A stretch of 6,572 bases of DNA from Deltaproteobacteria bacterium (GTDB lineage: Bacteria; Myxococcota_A; UBA796; UBA9615), in contig JAJDAI010001092.1 of assembly GCA_029261955.1 (NCBI GenBank), forward strand, positions 1 through 6,572. The letters are read 5' to 3'. The notes beneath the pieces were generated by a model. The model saw only the letters and a program-made list of their open reading frames with translations, was not told the DNA's origin and did not search any database. A program made the position numbers and the translations under genes. Each line of letters opens with the position of its first letter. Within the stretch, counting starts at the first letter, position 1. Below, in pieces: positions 1-5,233 of this stretch.

Positions 1-768
1 GGCCCCTCGGTGCCGATGTTGGAGTCCGAGCGCGACACCCTGCTCCGCTACGTGCAGGGCGGCGGCTCCCTCTTCCTGCTGCTGGACCCCGAGCAGGAGC
101 GCGACCTCCAGATGGCCCCGCTGCTCGCCGAGCTGGGCCTCAGCCTGGACTCGACGGTGCTCGGGCACGACACGAAGTTCGTCAACTACAAGCGGGCGCA
201 GACCGACCGCGCCTTCCTGGCGACCAACCGCTTCACCAGCCACGAGTCGACGCCGAACCTGTCGAAGGCGAGTTCGCGGGTGGCGGCGCTGTTCAACCGC
301 TCCGGATCGCTCGAGAAGCTCGAGGGCCTGCCGGACAAGGACGCGGGCGGCCCCGACGTGCAGTTCACGGTCCGCTCCATGAGCGGCACCTTCAAGGACC
401 TCGACGGGAACTTCAGCTTCGACGAGGGCGAGCCCAAGAAGGTCTGGCAGCTCGTCGCCGCCGTGCAGCTGCCCGGCAGCGAGGACGCCGCGGGCGGGCG
501 CGCCATCGTCACCGCGGACGCCGACGCCATCGCCGACTACGTCATCGGATCCAGCCAGGGCAACCAGCAGTTCCTCGTGGACGGGCTGCGCTGGCTCGAA
601 GGCGCGGTGCAGCTCGCCGGTGAGGTCGCCGAGATCGAGGATGTGCGCATCCTGCACACCCAGGACGAGGACAAGCTCTGGTTCTGGGCCACCACCGCGG
701 GCATGCCGCTGCTGATCCTGGCCTTCGGCTTCGGGATGGGTCGGCTGCGCAGGAGGACGGGGACGTGA
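1..768 (+). CDS. GldG-family ABC transporter auxiliary protein, C-terminal part (5' end outside window)
   Basis: The frame is open from the first base, and residues before the first possible start (GTG at 10) already fit the family pattern, so the gene begins upstream and this is its last 255 residues. The pattern of an acidic helix followed by YVQGGGSLFLLLDP (window residues 17-30) is typical of GldG/ABC-type auxiliary domains: a long periplasmic domain attached to an ABC-2 transporter. Later come TADADAIAD (about 171-179), GNQQF (187-191) and WLEG (198-201), matching the family's 'DxD...GN...WL' region. A single C-terminal membrane helix (about 227-248) ends in a positive GRLRRRTGT tail, as in GldG. 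The stop overlaps the next start by 4 bases (GTGA), and the next product is DUF4340, the standard partner. Known for the family: association with GldF-like permease and ATPase in gliding or export-type transporters; the substrate is generally unknown. The function here is inferred from family and context. Confidence 0.85.
   Translation, partial: GPSVPMLESERDTLLRYVQGGGSLFLLLDPEQERDLQMAPLLAELGLSLDSTVLGHDTKFVNYKRAQTDRAFLATNRFTSHESTPNLSKASSRVAALFNRSGSLEKLEGLPDKDAGGPDVQFTVRSMSGTFKDLDGNFSFDEGEPKKVWQLVAAVQLPGSEDAAGGRAIVTADADAIADYVIGSSQGNQQFLVDGLRWLEGAVQLAGEVAEIEDVRILHTQDEDKLWFWATTAGMPLLILAFGFGMGRLRRRTGT
751..756 (+). promoter_or_regulatory. Ribosome binding site for the DUF4340 gene
   Basis: AGGAGG lies 8 bases before the GTG at 765, inside the last codons of the GldG-type gene. 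It supports the GTG start and translational coupling across the 4-base GTGA overlap. Confidence 0.75.
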
Positions 769-1868
769 AGCCTCAAGAGACGTGGATCTACGCGGTCCTG
801 CTGCTGATCGCGGTGGGCATCTCCTGGTCGTCCTGGACGACGGAGGAGGTCGAGACCAAGACGAGCGCCGAGGTCTTCGACCCGGGCGGCTCGCTGACGG
901 CCATCCGCTGGGACGGTGAGAAGAACGTCGCCGAGCTGGTGATCGAGGGCAAGGGCGACGATCGCTCGGTCTGGGTCAAGGCCGGACGCAAGGAGCGCAT
1001 CGTGCAGCCGAAGGGCGACGACGACGACTCCGCGGCCGACGACGACGACTCCGCGGCCGACGACGACGACTCCGCGAAGGCGACGAAGCCGAAGCCGGAG
1101 CCGAGCTACGGCGAAGCGAAGATCAAGGAGTTCCCCGGCAACGACCAGGCGACGAAGCTGGTGGACAGCTTCAGCCCGCTCAAGGCGCTGCGGCAGTTCG
1201 GGAAGCTCGACGCCGACACGCTCGCCGGCATGGGCCTGGACGAGCCCGGCGCGGTGCTGGTGGTCGAGGGCGCCAGCCGCTCCGTGGAGCTGGCCGTGGG
1301 GAGCAAGGCCTACGGCAGCTCCGACACCTACGTCATGGATCGGGCGAGCAACACCGTCTACCTGATCTCCAGCAAGGTCGTGGGCCCGCTCCGTGGCGCC
1401 GAGTCCCGGCTCATCGAGCGCAACCTCCACCCCTTCGAGGCCACCGAGGTGGCGACGGCGACGGTGCGGGCCGCCTCGGGCCAGGAGGTGGCGGCGAGCC
1501 ACGAGGGTCGGCACGACAAGGACAACGCCTTCTGGGCCGACCCGGCCGACCTCAGCACCGTGGACACGGGCCTCGACGCGTTCCTCGACACCGTCTTCCA
1601 GGTCCGGGCGAGCACCTACCTGGCCGAAGACGAGCGGGTGGGTGAGGCCGACGTCGAGCCGCTCTTCCAGGTCGCCTTCCAGGGCGACGCGGGGGCGCTG
1701 GGCAAGCTCGAGCTGGCCCGGGTCGTGGACGCCGAGCGCAGCAAGGGCGACGAGCCCGTCTACGACTACTACGCGCGGGCCGACCGCACGCGCGGCCAGT
1801 GGGTCAAGGTCAGCCGCTCCAGCGGAACCGAGCTGGCCGACGCGATGGCCGGCCTGTTCGGCTCCTGA
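765..1868 (+). CDS. DUF4340 domain-containing membrane-anchored protein
   Basis: This 367-residue protein starts with a short cytoplasmic stretch and one membrane helix (about residues 7-24, WIYAVLLLIAVGISWSSW); the rest should be periplasmic. Residues about 45-80 are beta-rich. After an acidic insert, residues about 120-220 show the DUF4340 pattern: a 'LVDSFSPLKALRQF' helix, 'MGLDEPGAVLVV', a short strand, then 'AVGSKAYGSSDTYV' and 'VYLIS'. The C-terminal half (about 225-367) repeats strand-rich segments and is less recognisable. DUF4340 proteins habitually sit next to GldG-type proteins in ABC-2-like transporter operons, and the 4-base overlap with the upstream gene agrees. The odd part is residues 85-104, a DDDDSAA repeat inserted between two beta regions, followed by a Lys/Pro-rich spacer; it is probably a flexible, highly acidic loop. 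GTG at 765 was chosen for its AGGAGG and the membrane helix right after it. No catalytic motif is visible; a structural or accessory role is inferred. Confidence 0.85.
   Translation: MKPQETWIYAVLLLIAVGISWSSWTTEEVETKTSAEVFDPGGSLTAIRWDGEKNVAELVIEGKGDDRSVWVKAGRKERIVQPKGDDDDSAADDDDSAADDDDSAKATKPKPEPSYGEAKIKEFPGNDQATKLVDSFSPLKALRQFGKLDADTLAGMGLDEPGAVLVVEGASRSVELAVGSKAYGSSDTYVMDRASNTVYLISSKVVGPLRGAESRLIERNLHPFEATEVATATVRAASGQEVAASHEGRHDKDNAFWADPADLSTVDTGLDAFLDTVFQVRASTYLAEDERVGEADVEPLFQVAFQGDAGALGKLELARVVDAERSKGDEPVYDYYARADRTRGQWVKVSRSSGTELADAMAGLFGS
1017..1076 (+). repeat. 21-base in-frame tandem repeat encoding DDDDSAA
   Basis: Two full copies (1017-1037, 1038-1058) and a third lacking its last codon (1059-1076) are identical at DNA level, with the same codons each time: four GAC, TCC, GCG, GCC. 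Identical synonymous choices suggest recent expansion by slippage or homogenisation rather than selection on protein sequence alone. The product is an acidic, calcium-loop-like but non-canonical stretch in a periplasmic protein. Confidence 0.95.
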
Positions 1869-1889
1869 GCCGCAGCCCCTGAGCCCTGC

Positions 1890-2834
1890 TCAACGGCAGC
1901 AGCGGCTGCCGGGGTCCGGCGCGAAGCCGCTGGCCTGCTCGCGGCGCTCCAGGTCGTAGCGGGGGCGCGGCGGGGACAGCACGCCCAGCTCGACCAGCTC
2001 GTTGCGGAAGCCGTAGCGCACCGCGACGGTGCCGACGGGGCTCGGGTCCAGGTCGAACTCCGTCCAGACCACCTCATTGCGCACCTTGCGGCCGCTGCCG
2101 GTGGCGGCGCGCTCCTTCTTGGGGGGCCGGCGCGCGGAGCTGCGGCTCGAGGCCCCAGCGGACCGGTCGGCGGCGGTGGCCGAGGGCTCCTGGGCTGCGG
2201 GGGAGCGCTCGCTCTTGCCCCGGCGCGGGGAGGCTGCCTCCTCGGACTCGACCGCCGCGGCGTCCTCATCGTAGGAGTCGTAGCGCGGGCCCGAGCCCGC
2301 GCGGGAGCCCAGGCGGTTGCCGTCCCGGTTGCGGCTCACGCGGGGCTTCTCGCAGCAGAACTCACGCTCCCCGAAGACCGCGGCGCTGATGACCCCCAGG
2401 TTGCGGGTGTCGCCCACCCAGGCGCCGTAGCTGCGCTCCTCGCTCGTGAAGACGAAGCGCCGCGCCTTGGCTGAGCTGACCTGCCAGCCGGTGACGTCCA
2501 CGACCTCGTAGGGCCCGAGCACCCACTTGGCTGCCTCGACCGCCGAGCCGTGCGTGCCGTCGATGGTGTTCAGGCCGTCGACCGCGAGGGCCACGGCGAC
2601 CCGCTCGGGGCCGTCGTTGGAGAGGCGGATGCTGTAGGTCTTGCCGCGCCGAGCCTCGACATAGATCCGTTCGTTGGCGTAGTACTCGCGGGCCAGCTTG
2701 CCGTCGACGAGCACGTCGACGCGCACGCCCGGCACCCCGGCTGCTTCGGCTTCGGCCGGGCCGAGCGAGGAGCCGCCCGCCAGCAGGAGCGGGACGGCGA
2801 GGAACGCGGAGAGAAAGGTGGTTCGATTCAACAT
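1890..2834 (-). CDS. Exported conserved hypothetical protein, beta-rich domain plus charged linker
   Basis: This 314-residue protein has a Sec signal peptide (hydrophobic core about 7-24, likely cleavage in the AEAEAAG region, 28-33). Residues about 36-155 form one compact, strand-rich domain: 'VRVDVLVDGKLAREYYANERIYVEA' style strands (written here only as a pattern), 'YSIRLSN', 'VALAVDGLNTID', 'KWVLGPYEVVDVTGWQ', 'RRFVFT', 'SYGAW' and 'NLGVISAAVFGE'. I recall this pattern as a conserved uncharacterised bacterial family, but I cannot name a domain. Residues about 165-245 are a Ser/Arg/Glu/Ala-rich, probably disordered linker. Residues about 246-310 (TGSGRKV, VRYGFRNELVELGVL, APDPG) look like the second conserved block of the same family. 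The only mature cysteines are two vicinal pairs, 160-161 and 312-313, the latter one residue from the C terminus. ATG at 2834 was chosen for its good AAGGAG site and the signal peptide directly after it; a longer reading upstream is signal-less and low-complexity. Its start codon overlaps that of the divergent lipoprotein gene. Function unknown. Confidence 0.8.
   Translation of the reverse strand: MLNRTTFLSAFLAVPLLLAGGSSLGPAEAEAAGVPGVRVDVLVDGKLAREYYANERIYVEARRGKTYSIRLSNDGPERVAVALAVDGLNTIDGTHGSAVEAAKWVLGPYEVVDVTGWQVSSAKARRFVFTSEERSYGAWVGDTRNLGVISAAVFGEREFCCEKPRVSRNRDGNRLGSRAGSGPRYDSYDEDAAAVESEEAASPRRGKSERSPAAQEPSATAADRSAGASSRSSARRPPKKERAATGSGRKVRNEVVWTEFDLDPSPVGTVAVRYGFRNELVELGVLSPPRPRYDLERREQASGFAPDPGSRCCR
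1894..1911. other. Hairpin near the convergent gene ends
   Basis: CGGCAGC (1894-1900) and GCTGCCG (1905-1911) form a perfect 7-base-pair stem with a 4-base loop. It starts 25 bases after the DUF4340 stop and lies within the last codons of the oppositely oriented gene. The convergent gap itself is only 21 bases (1869-1889) and holds nothing else visible. There is no T-tract on either strand, so this is at best a non-canonical terminator or mRNA 3'-end stabiliser; it may also be chance in GC-rich coding DNA. Confidence 0.3.
2814..2821 (+). promoter_or_regulatory. Possible ribosome binding site for the divergent lipoprotein gene
   Basis: AAAGGTGG lies 11 bases before the ATG at 2833. The match is imperfect and the spacing a little long, and it sits inside the signal-peptide codons of the opposite gene. 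It is the only candidate site for that start. Confidence 0.35.
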
Positions 2835-4143
2835 GGGCGCACACTCCTTTGCGGGGGGACCGGCCGGTAGGACACGGCTGCGCGGACCGGGTTCCCGACT
2901 TTCTGTGCTGGCCGCGCTCTTGCTCGTGGCCTGCGACCCCTGCGCGGACCTGGCCTGCGAGCCGGGCACCTGCCCTGCCCTCGCCGAGGCGGCGGGGCCC
3001 GAGGGGCTGCTGACGGTCCAGCTCGCCTCGGTTCGCCGCCTGGCCGATGCCCACCACATGGACACGGCGACCGGCACCCGCCGCATCCGCGTGGCCGACG
3101 GCCGGACCGTGGGCGTCGTGTCCGTGCCCGCTCCGCTCGGCATGCACCCGGTGGAAGGTCAGCCGCAGCGGATCCGCATCACCTCGACGACGCCGATGCG
3201 CGTGTTCGAGGCCCCCGAGCGGCCACGCCCCGACCAGATGAAGGACGTGGGCTCGCTCGTGGTGGTGTGGCGGATCGAGGCCGGCATCGAGGTGGGCCGC
3301 TCCGCCGGCTCCTTCGTGGTGAAGACCGCGCTGCTCGGGGACGCGAAGCCCGACGTTCGCCTCACCGACGGGCAGCGTGAGCTGGCCGGGAGCCTCAGCC
3401 CCGCCCAGATCGAGGCCGCCCTCGACATGGCCCGCGGCCTCGCCGAGCGGCAGGCCCTGACCGCCGCCGCCGAGGGGCAGCTCCTGCAGCTGCGCCCCTG
3501 GGCGGGGGTCGCGGGAGCCGAGCAGCTGGCCCACGTGGAGCCCCACCTCGAGGGCGGCATGCTCCAGCTTCGCTTGCGGCCCGGCAGCCCCACGGGGACG
3601 CCGCTCGACCCCAGCCCCCGCCAACTCCAGCCGGGTCTGGAGCAGGCGGCGACGCTCGCGCTCTCGCCCTCGTGGGTGGCGGCGCTGGCGAGCGTGGATG
3701 AGACCGCGTCCCGCCGCGTGGTGCTCGCGGACGGCGTGCCCTACCGGGTTTCGGCCCGATCCGAGGGCCTGGACATGCGCCAGTGGTCCCTGGTCGCACA
3801 CGGGCGCGCGGCAGACACCTGCGGCTGGGTCGACCTGTCCCTGCCCTCCACCGTGGGTCGCACCCCGGCCGGCTGGGGCCTGGCGGCCCAGGCTGCCCCG
3901 ATCCGGGTCGCCTCGGGGGGCGCGGCGCCCGAGGCCCTCGATCGCCTCGTGGGCGAGCGCGTGCACGAGCGGGTCAGCGCGGTGCTGGCCCACCCGCTGC
4001 TGCGCGGGCCGCTCCAGGAACGCTTCCAGACGGTGATCGGGCGCACGGACGCCGGCGCCCTGCTTCAGGACCTCACGGTGATCCCGGGATCGTCGGTGCC
4101 AGCGCGGGCTCCACGGGTTCCGGCGGCGCCACCGGCGGACTGA
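2833..4143 (+). CDS. Uncharacterised lipoprotein with Cys-rich N terminus
   Basis: A 436-residue protein. Residues 1-34 form a lipoprotein signal: a basic N-region with several Arg, hydrophobic SVLAALLLVA, then lipobox LVAC with the lipidated Cys at 34. The long n-region (about 23 residues) leaves room for a later start, but no ATG or usable GTG is closer. Three more cysteines follow closely (37, 42, 47, in CDPCADLACEPGTC), plus one at 330. The body (about 58-365) is rich in alternating beta-type segments such as IRITSTTPMRVF, SLVVVWRIEAGIEVG and MLQLRLRP, with helices near 188-215 and 366-412. The tail (about 418-436) is Pro/Ala-rich. The alternation of strand pairs and 'LALSPSWVAAL' faintly recalls TULIP/BPI-like lipid-binding proteins, but this is a guess. 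The gene is probably anchored in the outer or inner membrane, facing the periplasm. It is divergent from the exported hypothetical gene with overlapping start codons, and its last 71 bases overlap the opposite hydrolase gene. I do not recognise the family. Confidence 0.7.
   Translation: MGAHSFAGGPAGRTRLRGPGSRLSVLAALLLVACDPCADLACEPGTCPALAEAAGPEGLLTVQLASVRRLADAHHMDTATGTRRIRVADGRTVGVVSVPAPLGMHPVEGQPQRIRITSTTPMRVFEAPERPRPDQMKDVGSLVVVWRIEAGIEVGRSAGSFVVKTALLGDAKPDVRLTDGQRELAGSLSPAQIEAALDMARGLAERQALTAAAEGQLLQLRPWAGVAGAEQLAHVEPHLEGGMLQLRLRPGSPTGTPLDPSPRQLQPGLEQAATLALSPSWVAALASVDETASRRVVLADGVPYRVSARSEGLDMRQWSLVAHGRAADTCGWVDLSLPSTVGRTPAGWGLAAQAAPIRVASGGAAPEALDRLVGERVHERVSAVLAHPLLRGPLQERFQTVIGRTDAGALLQDLTVIPGSSVPARAPRVPAAPPAD
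2844..2849 (-). promoter_or_regulatory. Ribosome binding site for the exported hypothetical gene
   Basis: On the minus strand AAGGAG lies 9 bases before the ATG at 2834. It decides the start of that gene and lies within the first codons of the divergent lipoprotein gene. Confidence 0.7.
2859..2868. promoter_or_regulatory. Perfect 10-base palindrome ACCGGCCGGT, possible operator
   Basis: The palindrome sits 25 bases upstream of the exported hypothetical gene's start and just inside the divergent gene. This is where a promoter or operator for the minus-strand gene would be expected. In DNA this GC-rich, such a palindrome can also arise by chance, and I see no clear -10/-35 pair beside it. Confidence 0.2.
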
Positions 4144-5233
4144 CCTGGGCCTCGAGCCAGGACGCGATGTCCGGGAAGAGCTCGTCCACCACGAAGTCCC
4201 CGACCAGCAGGTCGCCGTGGCCGTAGTCGTGGCGGTGCCCCCAGCCCTGCCCCATCACCAGCCAGCTCTTGTCGGTCGAGGCGAGCCCGTCGTAGCCCGC
4301 CCGCACGGCCCAGGGCGGCACGATGTGGTCGACGCGGCCCGCCACGACCAACGCGGGTTGGGTCACCTTCGCCAGCCCCGCCGTGTAGTCCACGCGTCCG
4401 TCGAGGCTGGTCACGCGTCCGCCGGTCATCCAGCCGAGGTACTGCTTCGTCATGCCGCGCCCGATGTTCTCCATGCCGAGGCCCACGAATTCCACGAGGG
4501 TCGGCACGTCGACGTTGTCGAGGTTGTAGACGGCGTGCAGCAAGGGGTCGTCGGGCGCCATGTCGAGCAGCGGCAGCGCCGCCTTGGCAGCCCCGCGGGT
4601 GGGGACCTGGCCGGAGCGGGGCAGCAGCCCCGTGTTCTTCTCGGCCTTCTGCGCGAGGCGGTTCGGGTGCGGGAAGGCCCCGGGGGCGCCGATGGTGATC
4701 AGCCCGGCGATCTGGTGGCTGCGCGGACCCTGCGCCGCGATGTAGCCCAGGGCCCCGCCGAGCGAGTGCCCCAGCCAATAGAGCTGGTCACGCCCGCTCT
4801 CCTTCAGGACCAGGTCCATCACGGCCGGCACGTCGTAGGCCGCGATGTCGTCCACGGACCAGGCACCGGCGCGCCAGGTGGCCTTGTCCGGCGCCTGCGA
4901 GCTGCGGTCTCCCCGGTACTCCGGCACCCACACGTCGAAGCCGCGGCTGGCCAGGAAGCTGACCAGGTCGCTGCCGTCGGTCATGTAGTTGTATCGGTTG
5001 ACCGAGGTGCCGTGGATCAGCAGGACCGGCGTGCCGTGGTGCGGCAAGCCCGCGGTCGCGGGGTCCGGGGGGGCGTGGAAGACCGCGAGGCTCCAGCCGT
5101 CGGCCGTGCTCACCCGGGCGCCGAAGAAGGGCAGCTCCTCGACGTTCTTCGTCGGCACGGTCGCGCAGCCGGCGAGCAGCAGCGCGAAGCAGAGCGCACC
5201 GAAGCGGCGCAGGGCAGGACTCACGGCGCTCAC
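4073..5233 (-). CDS. Alpha/beta-hydrolase lipoprotein (putative lipase/esterase)
   Basis: This 386-residue protein begins with a lipoprotein signal (RRFGALCFALLLAGC, lipidated Cys 23; lipobox LAGC), so it is a membrane-anchored enzyme outside the cytoplasm. Fold landmarks follow in order: paired N-terminal strands with ADGWSLAVFH (44-53); the oxyanion motif LLIHGT (71-76); GFDVWVPEYRGDRSS (98-112); the nucleophile elbow GHSLGG (155-160, Ser157, TCG codon); a cap region about 185-275; the acid residue in GRVDHIVPP (Asp302); and the His in YGHGDLLVG (His339). The 'HxD...G' ending resembles acid-lipase/AB-hydrolase lipase families, so hydrolysis of a lipid, ester or polyester is likely; the real substrate cannot be read from sequence. 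The C-terminal tail (about 365-386) is Pro-rich and lies in the 71-base overlap with the opposite gene. GTG at 5233 was chosen because it forms a GTGA overlap with the upstream gene's stop and has GGGAG 8 bases before it; GTG at 5224 would place that site too far away. Confidence 0.88.
   Translation of the reverse strand: MSAVSPALRRFGALCFALLLAGCATVPTKNVEELPFFGARVSTADGWSLAVFHAPPDPATAGLPHHGTPVLLIHGTSVNRYNYMTDGSDLVSFLASRGFDVWVPEYRGDRSSQAPDKATWRAGAWSVDDIAAYDVPAVMDLVLKESGRDQLYWLGHSLGGALGYIAAQGPRSHQIAGLITIGAPGAFPHPNRLAQKAEKNTGLLPRSGQVPTRGAAKAALPLLDMAPDDPLLHAVYNLDNVDVPTLVEFVGLGMENIGRGMTKQYLGWMTGGRVTSLDGRVDYTAGLAKVTQPALVVAGRVDHIVPPWAVRAGYDGLASTDKSWLVMGQGWGHRHDYGHGDLLVGDFVVDELFPDIASWLEAQVSPPVAPPEPVEPALAPTIPGSP

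Noticed and set aside
537..1514. A 325-codon minus-strand frame opposite the DUF4340 gene with Val-rich repeats
   Set aside because: The Val-rich repeats are simply the reverse reading of the DDDDSAA minisatellite. The rest has no recognisable domain.
2698..2832. Upstream extension of the lipoprotein gene to a TTG
   Set aside because: It is a Thr/Pro/Ser-rich shadow of the opposite gene and would put the lipobox about 80 residues from the start.
2909..2924. A sigma-54-like sequence (TGGCC...TTGCT with correct GG-GC spacing)
   Set aside because: It falls inside codons for the Leu/Ala signal-peptide core of the lipoprotein, downstream of that gene's start, so it is best explained as coding sequence.
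2835..3143. Upstream extension of the exported hypothetical gene to 417 residues
   Set aside because: The extension is low complexity, would bury the signal peptide in the interior, and ignores the good AAGGAG site before the ATG at 2834.
2362..3993. A 543-codon minus-strand open frame covering the lipoprotein gene
   Set aside because: It is His/Gly/Arg-rich low complexity, without a coherent domain, antisense to a lipoprotein with a proper signal. It is a GC-rich shadow.
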